From positions 28,491,666-28,555,665 of the forward strand of contig OX485807.1 in NCBI GenBank assembly GCA_950295325.1: 64,000 bases of DNA, read 5' to 3'. This document shows positions 1 through 10,289 of this stretch, one piece after another (position 1 is the stretch's first letter; every line of letters begins with the position of its first letter). This DNA comes from Polytrichum commune (taxonomy: Eukaryota; Streptophyta; Polytrichopsida; Polytrichales; Polytrichaceae). Both the position numbers and the translations under genes were made by a program. The notes under the pieces are model-generated. The model had not been told where the DNA came from. It searched no databases and was given only the letters and a program-made list of their open reading frames with translations.

Positions 1-529
1 ATTCACCAAGTTGAGAATAATAATGAACATTGCCTTCTTAACAAACCTTTAGTATTCTTTTTTCACTTTCGGATTATCATTGGAAGGTAGTGTTGCCTCG
101 GATTCAACCACAATGTCCCAGAGATCCATGGAAATCAATCCCATTTTTTAATTTGGACTTCCAAAGATTGAAGTTCTCCCCATTGAACTTGTTAATAAGT
201 TTAGCATCCTCACCCTCAAGTGATGCCATGTTAAGCTCAAAGCTTGGGAATATATTTTCTATTAATTCAAATCAACCTTTCCTAAGCTTTTATATGTACT
301 CAAAGGCTTTACAACTTTCAATCAATCCCTCTAATAAAAAAAATACCCCTTATACCTCGATCCACTCAAGTTAGATCTTCTTGCTCTTAATCGACTTAAG
401 CTACATCCTCCTTGCACCCAAAAAAACCTTTGAATGACCAATCCACTCAAGTTAGGGTTTTTTGCTCTCAAATGAGCTTTGGCACACCCAATCCACTTGA
501 GTTAGATGTTTTAAAACTATAATGAATTC
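1..529. other. AT-rich unannotated stretch
   Basis: No RNA gene, terminal inverted repeat or credible coding frame was recognised. The right part already contains scattered ACTCAAGTTAG-type motifs that foreshadow the degenerate tandem array that follows. Confidence 0.5.
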
Positions 530-1320
530 CCTTGCTCTCAAAAATGCCTTTGCACCCTCCATCAACTCAACTAAGCCCACTTGGTCTCAAATGTGCCTTT
601 GCACCCTCAATCCAGTCAAATAAATCATTCTTAACTCAAATTTGCCTATGCACCTTCAAATCAATCAATTTAAGTTGTCTTCAACGCAAATGTGCATGTG
701 CACCCTTAAACCACTCAAATCAAGTCATTTTCAACTCAAAAATGGTTTTGGACCCTCAAATCAATCAAATTAAAACCCATGTGATTCTATTGTGCCTTTA
801 CACTCAAATGAAGCCCTCTTCAACTCAAATCTGCCTTTCCAAACTCAAACCACTCAAATCAGGTTTTTCTCAACTCACATGTGTTTTTTTACCTTCTCGA
901 ATTATTAAAATTAACTCCTCTTCAAGTCGATAATGCCCTTATACAACCTCAAATCATGTATTTAACAACCTCAAATCATGTCCTCTTCAACTCAAATAGT
1001 CTTAATACCTTCAAATGTGCACAATTCGCACTCAACACCCTGAAATTAGGTCCTCTTCAACTCAAACAAATGTAATACCCTCAAATATACATAATGGTAC
1101 TCAAACATCCCCAAACTAGAGCCTCTTCAACTCAAATGACCTTAGTACCCTCAAATGTGCACAATTGCACTCAACAACATCAAATCAAGTTCTTTATTCT
1201 CAAATGATCTTAAAACCTTCAAATGTGTACAATAGCACTTAACAATCTCAAATTAGGTCCTCTTCAATTCAAATGGCATTGCATACATTCAAATATACAC
1301 AAATGCACTCAATCAAGTCA
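530..1320. repeat. degenerate tandem array, 50-70 bp unit
   Basis: The phrase ACTCAAATGTGC...GCACCCTCAAATC recurs every ~50-54 bp in the left half. It lengthens to ~68-70 bp units of the form CCTCAAATGTGCACAAT...GCACTCAACAACCTCAAAT in the right half (for example near 1010, 1085, 1150 and 1220). Open frames across this array are a by-product of the repeat, which is poor in stop codons in some phases, and I do not treat them as genes. Confidence 0.75.
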
Positions 1321-2104
1321 AATCACCACTCAATTGCTTCAAATATATTCGAATCATTCGAATAAACATTCGAATCAATACTTACAACCTCTAAATGTGC
1401 ACTTCAACGCTTTAAATGCTCCAATCTCCAAACCTTCAAGCACCAACCGATGCTCCAAATGTGCACCAATTTACCTCCAACACAAAGGACCCCAAAAGCT
1501 CCTCCAAGCACTAAAACTTCTCAAGATCCACTCCCTAACTATAACCTATCAAATCTATAACTCTAGAACATGCGTGAGTGGGCCCATAACCTATTGGAAT
1601 AAAATAGAACTAGAGATCAAATTGCACAAGCAAATACACATACACAAAGGCATATGCACAATGCTTGGAGTGAGATGGTCACCTCCACCCATTGCCTTGC
1701 CCTTTATTAAATTTTTCTTCTTGGTTCATACAATGCATATGAGATATCTCAACTCCCACTTTCCACAAAACCAAATGGGTTTATTTAAACCTCATTCATT
1801 CTTATACCTTTAACAATCACAATCCTAAGACTATCAGCAAACTAATGCTCTATCTTGGACACAATCTAATCTCCTAATGCCAACATTGATGAAACAAGTG
1901 TACATTATGCACAATACAAAGAGTTCACACCAAAAGAATACCAAAAAGAAATTGTATTCATGAGGATGGTGTTTGGATACCAAAGTTACAATGCAAATTA
2001 GCAACATATGTTCATGATCAACTTTTCATTCCTCAATCGTAGCTTGGGCAAACCGGAGAGAGGGAACTATCACATACAAACGTACATGTCATTCATCAAC
2101 ATCA
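1321..2104. other. unannotated stretch
   Basis: Beyond the tail of the tandem array no repeat or gene family was recognised. A long frame that runs out of the array into this stretch to about 1813 has no recognisable domain. Confidence 0.4.
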
Positions 2105-2295
2105 AAACTTGACCCCCTATAGGTTTGTTGTTGATTAGATTAGACCTAGATTAGATTAATTCAAGGTCTTTAGGGCAAGTGCTAGTGTCAAATCAACTTA
2201 AACTACTAACCTCCAGGTTGCATACTATTTTAGGTTTTTTATGTTGGATGAATGAGAGGTATGCTTGTATGTGATAATTTCCTCTCTCCTAGCAA
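2105..2295. repeat. dispersed repeat, copy of 58960-59215
   Basis: Shares the order GACCCCTATAGGTTTGT, a spacer, CTCTAGGTTGTGTA-like, GAATGAGA and TTGTATGTGATCATTTCCTC with the segment near 58.97-59.21 kb in the same orientation. The copies are strongly diverged and the element class is unknown. Confidence 0.45.
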
Positions 2296-2509
2296 ACCCT
2301 TCAAAACACAAAGATTTGGTTATAGGACCAAAAAACCATACGTTCTAGCATTCCCTCTCTCCCGTGTGCTTTCTACTAACAAGGTAGACAACCGTTACTC
2401 AATATGTGGTTTAATGTGGCTCCAACATGTTCTTGAAAGAGTTTGGATTGCATGCTCAATACATGATATACATTCTAGGTTCAACAATCAACATAATTAG
2501 GGCCCGCGC

Positions 2510-2520
2510 GGGGGGGGGGG
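2510..2520. repeat. G11 homopolymer next to GC-rich cluster
   Basis: Eleven consecutive G follow GGGCCCGCGC in an otherwise AT-rich context. Similar G or C runs of about 10-13 occur at 6823-6833, about 26551, 35446-35456, about 37236, about 39867, 57659-57671 and 59426-59435. Confidence 0.8.
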
Positions 2521-2831
2521 CGACCTAAATGAGCATGAGAACCTTCACTATGAGATGAATAAGATTTTCATATGAGCTCCAAAAATAATGAGGAAAAATG
2601 ACTACAACCTCAATTTGGATTTGCTAACCATCTTGTCCTAATCACATGTATGAGAAATGGGCTCATCTAAAAGGGTAACCATTTAAGACCCATCTATCTT
2701 AGTCATTGTTATGCTAACTTGCTTCTATAGTTTGGTTGTTGGAATAGGATAAGGATCAAAGAACTTGACAAATACGCAATTGAAGATCAACAAATAGAGA
2801 CTTTATACATTTGAAAGGGGCAAGTCCTATT

Positions 2832-2930
2832 GACTCTTTAGAGGCATGTGGTAAAATTAGAATGATACAGAGAAGATTAGCATGGGCCTTGGGCAAGGAT
2901 GATGCACACAAACCGAGAAATGGTCCAAAG
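2832..2930 (+). pseudogene. diverged U6 snRNA-like sequence
   Basis: U6 is the catalytic-core snRNA of the spliceosome. This segment retains ACAGAGAAGATTAGCATGG (the ACAGAGA box and the AGC triad region) and a recognisable 3' end, GAGAAATGGTCCAAA, but differs from the canonical-looking U6 at 9421-9522 at many positions. The 5' stem reads GACTC-TTTA-GAGGC, a poor hairpin. There is no T-run directly after the 3' end (GATCTTCC follows), so normal Pol III termination is not expected here. A TTTATAC box lies about 30 bp upstream (2802-2808), where a plant U6 TATA box should be, which argues for a DNA-level duplicate of a U6 locus rather than a retrocopy. I read it as a pseudogene or diverged relic; a divergent expressed variant cannot be excluded. 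Confidence 0.8.
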
Positions 2931-3002
2931 ATCTTCCTCAAAATGGTATTAGACCTTCTCCTTCCAAATCACGGAACTCCAACCACTGCACAGGAAGACT
3001 AA

Positions 3003-4126
3003 GGGCCGGTTTACACTATGGACCATGAAGTTAGACCATGGAAGATGGCCTTTGTCAATGGTCCGACTTCCATGGTCCGACTTCATAAAAAAATAGTTTT
3101 GAGAGCCTTGGGCCCCTCACTAGGTGTAAACTAAATGTGGACCAAGAAGAATGACCACACACCAAAAAATGAAGGTGCTAATTTTTTTAATACATGCCCA
3201 AAAAGGGCAATTTTGAAAAAAAATTAAGTTTGATCATTCCTTGTCTTCTCTTGGGCTTCACTTGTCTTCACTTCTTGTTAAATGTGTCGAAGACGTGGCT
3301 TGCAAATCTTCTCACAACAATTTTTTTTAAATAAAATAAAATGAGCAATGTAATTTGTACATGCTCAATGTAATTTACATGTGACATGTACCTTGTGTTG
3401 TCACTACACTAAATAGGATATTTAGTGTTTGATTATATTTAATGTTGTTACCACCCTACCTTGCTCAACACTAATTTTCAATTCTTTGATAATTAATGTT
3501 AGAAGATTTCCCATTGCACTTCTTTTGAGTACCCTGATCTACAGTCACTAAACCACTACAGATTTTTCTTTCTTTTTTTGCAACTGCATTTTGTAAGCAT
3601 ATTGGGGTGTGTAATATACCGTTGGAAAGGTATTTTCAAGACCTTTCCAACGGTATATTACAAGCCCCAAAATTCCAAACATTGCATTTGGTAGACCAAA
3701 AAAACAAATCTGCACTTGAATTCTTGAATTCTAGATGTCCCACGTTGTTTGGTGAAACACGTGTGAGCCGGTTTAAGGGGTAGGGCAAGGTAGTGCTGGT
3801 ATGTCTCATGGGCTATAGTATAATTAAGGCACATAAAAGGTAGATTCATTAAAAATTTATTGAAATGGTATTTCTTTGACATGGGCACTTGCCTTTTCCT
3901 ACTATCATAGACCACCTCTCTTGCCTCTCTCAACGCAAAACCCGTTGGACCATGTCAGTGCATTTATTAGGCCTTAAAAATTATATTTTTGGGACCTCGA
4001 CCTCCATGGTCCTTCTGCCATTTTTTCTTAGTGTAAACCGAAGTTGTCCCGGGAGAACTTCAACAACCAATCAGCTGCCTTGCAGAGCCCTGGTCCAACT
4101 TCATGGTCCATAGTGTAAACCGGCCC
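3003..4126. mobile_element. PIF/Harbinger-type TIR element, family A copy 1
   Basis: The termini are inverted repeats starting GGGCCGGTTTACACTATGG, continuing into ACCATGAAGTTRGACCA. TAA flanks both ends (3000-3002 and 4127-4129), a 3-bp target duplication as in the PIF/Harbinger superfamily. A second copy in opposite orientation lies at 37907-39042. The 1124 bp interior carries a 21-bp perfect hairpin and no recognisable DDE transposase, so the element is probably non-autonomous. On the minus strand a 91-residue frame (3658-3933) has a close homologue in the other copy. It resembles no domain I know. Confidence 0.85.
3611..3661. repeat. perfect 21-bp inverted repeat inside PIF element
   Basis: Arms 3611-3631 and 3641-3661 (GTAATATACCGTTGGAAAGG plus T) are exact reverse complements around a 9-nt loop. 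The pairing continues imperfectly outward through GGGG/CCCC. The same hairpin with a differently oriented loop is present in the other copy at 38368-38418. Confidence 0.95.
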
Positions 4127-4239
4127 TAACTGATCCTAATCCAAGAGCAATTGAGCATCACGTACAATAAGTTGGGATGAATGTGACATTCTTGAGTTTG
4201 TAAGGTAAGTGGGCCTAAAACAGACACTCTCAGCTCTAC

Positions 4240-4370
4240 ACATGGTAGTCACATGGTCCAATCTCATCGTAACACTTGTCTTTTTAGTGTCCGTCCTTAA
4301 ATTCAAACCTTCTCATATGCATGTCAAATATAGGCTCACACACAATTCCTCTGTGTTTATTCTTATGACA
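4240..4370. repeat. dispersed repeat family R4, copy 1
   Basis: Contains CACATGGTCCAATCTCAT, a TGTC...AGTGTCCGT segment and a ...TGTCAAATATAGGCTC-like block. The same order recurs near 14997-15110, and partly at 26590-26665 and 58800-58925. The element class is unknown. Confidence 0.55.
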
Positions 4371-4401
4371 CCCTTGACGTCTTGTGATCCTCCTCATCTC
4401 A

Positions 4402-4751
4402 AGGCCGGTTCACACAGGGTCCCAAGTCCCAAGTCACTTGAGGTCAATCCATGCAACCTTAGTTGTTGAGAGCCATGGAAGTGCGGACTTACCACTTCAC
4501 ACAGGATCCCCAAGTCCCAAGTCCCAAGTATGAGATGGATGCCTACATGGCAACACTTTTTGGAGGTGAGGCTGGAGGCAAAAAGCTAGACGCAACTCTC
4601 AACACAAGTCCCATGGATATTTTTGCATAAAATAATCAAGACCCGACTTTAATGAGAAACAACCATATTTTAATGGTTTCTTGAAGCTCAAAAGTTGGGA
4701 CTTGCTAACATGAGTGAGACTTGGGACTTGGGACCCCATGTGAACCAGCCC
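4402..4751. mobile_element. MITE, PIF/Harbinger-like family B copy 1
   Basis: Inverted ends read GGCCGGTTCACACAGGGTCCC on the left and, reverse complemented, GGGCTGGTTCACATGGGGTC on the right, followed by the direct word CCCAAGTC. TTA follows the right end. The left flank is TCA, so the 3-bp duplication would have one mismatch. Family B shares the GGGCCGGTT(T/C)ACAC start with family A. A second copy is at 30492-30868. Confidence 0.7.
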
Positions 4752-6075
4752 TTAGTCAACTGAGATTGAAACATGAATGATTGTTGTAGAGATAATACCA
4801 ACACATCCACTTCAGTTCTTGTATTGGTGTTGCAACCATTATTCGAAAGACACAATTAATCTAGAAAGCATGTCACTTTGATTGCACTGCTCCCCACCAC
4901 AGTAGTGCTGGAATTTTGCTGTAGTGAGAAATGTGTTCAGAACATGGTAATTGACACCAAGAAATTGTTAGAGTTATTTGTAATGTAAAGCAAATGAAAC
5001 CACGGGTTTAGTCCCAAACCTTGCGTTCATGAGGACACAAAGTCACCCAAGTTTTCCTAATGCTTAAGTTTACCATACACAAAGAATGGTGGTGGGGTAT
5101 CAATAACTGGCTTTCTAGCTTGTCCTACTAGGGTGGGTCGGCCAAGCTAGCCTTGCGTAGGCTGATCTAGGATTTGGGACAATAGGTCTTATATCCTATT
5201 TTAGATCCTAAAAATTTGTTGAAGTTTGAGAGGTGGAAACAAGAAGTTCCAAAAGTTTCACCCAACTTTCAAAATAGGCTTCCATACACGATGAGCTAAG
5301 AAGCTTTTAATAGAAAGTTATATGAAAGAAGGATCAAACCAACGGTGTCGTTTCTCTTTGAGGGACTTTACGGATAACTCTAATATGATACAAAATGTTG
5401 GCTTCCTCTCTACCATGTCATGGGGAGGAGCAACTTGGAGGAAGTAATATAGAAATGAGAGGTGAAATTGGAGAAACTCCACTTGTTGCCTTCCTTAGGC
5501 CTGTAAATTATCGGACATGAGCCACAATGTGAAGCAAACAGATAAATTATAGAACAAAAGCTACTAGTAGAAAGCAATTGGGATAGGAAGAAGGAGGACG
5601 TTAAGTACCCCCCCACGAACTTGGGGGGGATATTCTGTCAGGGGTAGGGTTCGCCATTTTTTCTGCACCCGCCCGAAAACTGTTGCCCGCCCGCCCGATT
5701 TCAAAAAAACATTTGTACTTGGGTTTTTGAAGGCTACTTGTCCACAAATCCTATATTGAGTGCACTTCATTTTCAAGGTCTCAAATCCAATATATATGTT
5801 CACTTCCATTGAGTAAATAAGCAATTGACTAGATTTCATTCTCAAAATGAAACCGCCAATAAAGCATGTAATTAACTTGGAAATCAAAAATATTACAAAA
5901 TCCTCATTAGCACTGAGGTTATAATTGTTGTCACTTCCAATTCAAAGGGCCTTTGTCATTCTAAAATAAACTAAAATTAATGATTTATTTTTTATTTTCG
6001 AATAGTTTAATATAATATATAATATAGTTAATACCTTCTACTATCACAAAGTTTTCATATGAGTAATCAAATTTG
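4752..6075. other. unannotated stretch
   Basis: No gene or repeat assignment. A GC-rich patch (about 5600-5700) has opposing C- and G-runs and GCCCGCCCGCCCG within AT-rich DNA. It may be the end of an unrecognised element. Confidence 0.35.
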
Positions 6076-6078
6076 TGT

Positions 6079-6535
6079 TATGAGGGTTGGCTTGAGCTAT
6101 TTGTGGTATATATTGCTTTGTTGTATGTCAAGTTTGTGCATATTGCACACCTTCCGTCACAAGTTTTCAACTCCATGAGATCTAGTGCCACAAATTGCAA
6201 TGAAAATGGCTTTGGATGTTGGTGTTGCTTCAAGATACGACAAAATGGTGAATATGTGTTACGTTCTCAACATTGTTGTTCAAATTTGACATCAATATTG
6301 TGAATAGGTCCTAGCCTAAGCTATTTGTGGCATGAATTTCTTTGTTCTATGTCATGTTCGTGCATAGGGTACACCTCCACCACAAGTTTTCAATCCCATG
6401 AGATCCAGTGCCTTGAATTGCACCAAAAATGGCCTTGGATTTTGATAATGATTATGGGTACAATAAAATGTTCAATTTTTACAGCGTTCTTAATATTGTT
6501 GCTTAAACTTGACATCATCATATTGAGTTGATCCT
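6079..6535. repeat. two-copy tandem duplication (~228 bp unit)
   Basis: Units 6079-6304 and 6305-6535 share GAGCTATTTGTGG, TTTGTTGTATGTCA, CACAAGTTTTCAA, CATGAGATC and the closing TTGACATCA...TATTG in the same order. Both units carry short frames that are not conserved in length. Confidence 0.75.
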
Positions 6536-6822
6536 AGGCTACGCAAACCTGAAGTGGCCCAATCCGAGAGTCTTTCTCAACCTTTACAATAAGATGTGGC
6601 CATGGGGTGGTAAATCTTTCAAAAGCAACTCCTTATTGTTCCCTTCTAATGCATCTAAGAGTTTACAAATTGTTATTATGGAAAGACAAACAACATGCGT
6701 AGAAAGGGGACATGGAGAGGAATCCAATGACACTATAAATGTTAAAATCAGAAAAGTTTGGACCTCCAATTTTTTTTAAACTTATTATAAGTCATTTTTC
6801 TTATGCAGGGATCACTGTCAGA

Positions 6823-6833
6823 CCCCCCCCCCC
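6823..6833. repeat. C11 homopolymer
   Basis: Eleven consecutive C in AT-rich sequence. Confidence 0.85.
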
Positions 6834-8440
6834 AACTTTATATTTCCTTTGTTAGAATATTTATTTATTTAAATTTTTTGAAAAAATCTAAGGGCAATTT
6901 GCAGGGGGACTCAAGGTAGGGTGTAGGTCCAAGGTTTTAGGGCCACGAGGGGGCTCAGCCTTGGTGTTGTCAGTGTAGTGTGTGACCCGTGTGTGAGCGG
7001 GGCAAATGGCCATCTGCTTGAGCAATAGATTATGTCCCTAATGAGTCTAGATTATGGAGCAATAAATGAGCATAAACAACAATCACAAAACAAATCTTGC
7101 CTAAATTAGCTCATGAAGAAAACATGAGATCTTTTAAGTCTCATGATTCATTACCTCTAATCATGATGAAGTTGTTCCCAAGCTGTTTCTCTTGTAAAAC
7201 TTTAGAGTTGACTTCATAGGTGTATCTTCTTATATACCTTCACAACTCATGTTCGCTAGTCTTTTTCTCTTCATTTAAGTTTGAGCGCCTTGTAGATCCA
7301 AGTGAATCCAACCTTCACATATAAATATTATATCATATTATGGACGAGTATAGTGTCTTTGGCTTGTCTCTGCTTTTTAGATAGGTACAAAGGAGGTTGG
7401 AGATGACAATCTAATCTCATCAATCTAGAATTGCATGTCTAGTTCATTTCATATATTACATAAAAATTATATTGTAACTTTGGATTTGTAAATGAACATC
7501 AATTTGCATTTACACACCTCACCAATGTCATAATAATCCATCAAATTATAGTGTTTGATAAAGTCCAAGTCTAAACTTTTATGTATGCTCTACCTGGCTC
7601 AATGATTGTAGGTGTATATCAAACTCCCATGGAACTCATGTAACAACTTCAAGTGGACTAAGCATTTCTAAGTTGCAAGTCGTTCCCATGGTAAGCAAAT
7701 CATTTATAATTTATTAGAATTAGTAGGTGTAGCTCTTTTCTTCAAATCTTTTATTATAATTTATAATATGGTTACTATGATTTTTTGTATTATAAACTTC
7801 AGCTTCAATTCCTCTTCTTAAATAAATGACCCTTGCTTCTTATATAGGTGTTGCCAACTTGGGGATGTGGGTTGTTCCTCCAAACATTACTGTAGGCTAG
7901 TAGCAGGTTAGGCAATTTTTTACCAATTAGTAGCAGGTTAATTTCTTATAAAAGGCTTAGGTGGTCCGTGAAAACATTTATTTAAATTTAGGCACATATG
8001 TATATGTATATTTAATCATTTAGGCACATATCATATCCTACATGCAAATCCATGTAATGTTACTTAATTTTCATTCATACATGGCAACTAAATGCCCAAT
8101 GTTAGCCTTGAGGGTTTAGGTTAAGCCGTCTTAGTGTGCTAATTAGGGTTGTAAACTAATTACTCCTCCTCCTACATCAAACCCTTTCTCTCACTCTTGC
8201 TCCTACAGTAGTGTTATTTTTCAAACATTACCTCAACATCTTATCCATCAATGTGATCAAGGTCAGATTTGTTTGTATTATGTCATCAAGGTCAAGGTCT
8301 TCATTGTGATCAAGGTCACCTTATGGATCGAGGTCATATTTTGTGAGAGTGATATTAGAGCTAATTATTTTTGTAAGTACCTCAATAGCTAACCCTCATA
8401 CTTCTCCTCCGCAATTTTTTCCCACAAACCTCACCTCCTT
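6834..8440. other. unannotated AT-rich stretch
   Basis: No supportable gene. A short doubled phrase TAGTAGCAGGTTA occurs near 7897-7940. Confidence 0.4.
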
Positions 8441-8444
8441 CTTT

Positions 8445-8590
8445 GCAACTCCAAATCCACTCTTCCTTTTTCACAACTCCGGATCTCCTTGTGCAACTCC
8501 AAATCGCATTTTCCCCTCTTCACAACTCAGAATTCCTTGTGCAACTCCAAATTGCACCCTTCCCTCTTCACAACTCTAGATCTTCACCCA
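8445..8590. repeat. three-copy ~57 bp tandem repeat
   Basis: CTTCACAACTC...TTGTGCAACTCCAAAT is repeated three times with small changes. Stop-free frames in two phases arise from this repeat. Confidence 0.7.
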
Positions 8591-8599
8591 ACTATTTGA

Positions 8600-9400
8600 A
8601 TCAAACAAACCAAAGTCATATGTGCATTGTTATAGATAATATTCATTTTTTTGATTGTTGCATCATGCTCAAATGAAGCAAATGAAGGGTCTTCACCCAA
8701 GAACGACAAAGTTGTTACACCCACATGATACCACCTCCTCGTTGCATATTCACACACACCATCAAAACACCCTCACGAACCCAGACCTTCACAAGGCAAC
8801 ACCTCATCTTCACTCACATTTCTCTCCAAGACATCACATGCTCTTAAGCTTTTTATTGACTTGAATTTGAGAGCTTCAGTACCTAAAATATGAATATGAA
8901 GTTGACCCATGTGAATGCCACAATGAATGCGTGTGATGTGTTGTGTTGTCAATTGTGGATTATGGACTTTGGATTGAGTTGTTCCAACGCATCAAATTTC
9001 CTCAAATTTAGACATTTTGAAGATTATTTTTTCCTTTCATTTAGGCCATCTAACCCGATAATATCAACAACAACAACAAACAAAACAAAAAAAAGCTTAA
9101 ATATTTTGAAATATTTTCCGCCCAACCTGCTATTAACCTACAATAATTGCAGCGAATCAAAGTGCGAGGTTTGATCTTATGATTTGCTGCTGAAGCAATT
9201 TGTGCATATTGGGGTTGTCTATAGCGCAGAGACTCAAAATTAACAAGCTGAGGACTTGAGGAGATCCAGGACTCAAATGTTGTTGATTAAATGTGTTTGC
9301 TTTCCTAGTTGTGTTCTGGAAGTACTCGAAGCCTATGGGTCTCGAATTCATCTACTGTATGATGGGTTCCAGACAATCTCTGCGATTTGGGAAAACAGCA
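8600..9400. other. unannotated stretch
   Basis: Leads up to the 3' flank of the U6 gene. No coding or repeat signal was recognised. Confidence 0.4.
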
Positions 9401-9417
9401 CCCACAAACAATTTCAC

Positions 9418-9424
9418 AAAAAAA
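9418..9424 (-). terminator. Pol III T7 terminator of U6
   Basis: Seven consecutive T on the minus strand immediately follow the conserved U6 3' end. Confidence 0.9.
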
Positions 9425-9470
9425 TTTGGACCATTTCTCGATTTGTGCGTGTCATCCTTGCGCAGGGGCC

Positions 9471-9502
<32 letters not shown>

Positions 9503-9522
9503 TCAGATGTCTCCGAAGAGAC
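9421..9522 (-). ncRNA. U6: U6 spliceosomal snRNA gene
   Basis: U6 pairs with U4 and then U2 and forms the catalytic core of the spliceosome. Read on the minus strand, the RNA starts with the stem-loop GTCTC-TTCG-GAGAC and continues through GATAAAATTGGAACGATACA. It then has the ACAGAGA box (9481-9487), the conserved TTAGCATG region (9470-9477) and the GCGCAAGGATGACACGCACA block, and ends GGTCCAAA followed by seven T (9418-9424), a Pol III terminator. The length of 102 nt is normal for plant U6. The 5' stem differs from the usual plant GTCCC/GGGAC by a paired change (C to T with G to A), so base pairing is kept. A TATA box and USE-like element sit at the expected spacing. It looks functional. 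Confidence 0.95.
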
Positions 9523-9544
9523 AACAGTTGGCAGTCCCTCAGGA

Positions 9545-9550
9545 TTTATA
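9545..9550 (-). promoter_or_regulatory. TATA box of U6 gene
   Basis: TATAAA on the minus strand starts 28 bp upstream of the inferred U6 first base (9522), the position expected for plant Pol III snRNA promoters. Confidence 0.85.
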
Positions 9551-9576
9551 TTCTTCCTTTATACATCTCCTACAAT

Positions 9577-9587
9577 GCATATGGGCT
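9577..9587 (-). promoter_or_regulatory. USE-like element of U6 promoter
   Basis: AGCCCATATGC on the minus strand lies 26 bp upstream of the TATA box. It resembles the land-plant upstream sequence element RTCCCACATCG at about 7 of 11 positions. The spacing fits Pol III-type snRNA promoters, but the weak match leaves doubt. Confidence 0.5.
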
Positions 9588-9706
9588 CAAGTACACCAAT
9601 CCCCATCCCAAATACTCAACGCTACAATTGTATGTGCTATTTCATTCTCTCAGTGGCCTCTACTGCATGCAGTGTGTTGAATCTTTGTCGTGCTCTCCAC
9701 CTTCCC

Positions 9707-10283
9707 TTACATTACTTGGACGATTGGTATCGGTACAACAACATACTGAATTTTAGAGCACCAACAACCCAAAAGAAGTCCATTGCTGCAACTCATACGC
9801 TGCTTGAAAGCCTGGACAAGTTGAGGCCCTACTCCGATTGTCGCCAGCACAACTCCTTTTGTCTCTGCCATCTCAAAACCACCTCCATGACCGTCTGTAG
9901 TCAACCAGCATCCGAAATGCATTTCAACCGTAACATCAATCCCTCCAGCAGATTCAGAAGAAGATACATCCAAATGAGAGCCCAATAACGTCACGAATCC
10001 AAACAGGTAATAAACATCCAAGTGTACAAGCAGACTCTCTTTATACATTCCATCAATGATATATGCCATCCTGAGTTTATCTTCACTGGAAGGGAGCCGC
10101 ACAAACACAAGCTCCTGCTGTCACAAATTGCGACACACATGCCTCCCGTAGGAAGATACTAGAGTCAATCATCTCGAAGTGCAATGGGGTAGACTCCTCT
10201 ACGCCATCCAGCTTGATGTTCATGGATATACCCCACCCAGGAAAGTAAGTATCCGACCTAATGTTCAAGATTGAAGTCTTCAA
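9707..10283 (-). CDS. candidate broken coding segment, unknown protein
   Basis: I do not recognise a family. On the minus strand a 66-codon frame (10283 to 10083) overlaps a 133-codon frame (10108 to 9707) in a different phase. The amino-acid texture is protein-like across the junction: FVTAGACV from the first frame leads into FVRLPSSEDKLRMAYIIDGM in the second. This reads as one coding stretch with a 1-nt shift or a spliced junction near 10100; a CAG acceptor-like site is present there. Residues rich in G, D and E (for example DVSSSESAGGIDVTVEMHF) suggest a soluble domain. The segment has no detectable repeat partner in the window and lies just upstream of U6 on the same strand. It could be exons of a host gene or a decayed gene; chance open frames are also possible. 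Confidence 0.3.
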
Positions 10284-10289
10284 TGCCTT

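Noticed and set aside
532-1813. Frames of 130-196 codons in the first 2 kb
   Set aside because: They lie in or run out of a degenerate tandem array. The translated text is repetitive and low complexity.
9293-9988. 231-codon plus-strand frame across the U6 locus
   Set aside because: It reads antisense through the U6 RNA and its promoter. The similarity to the minus-strand frame at 2756-2941 is due only to the shared U6 sequence.
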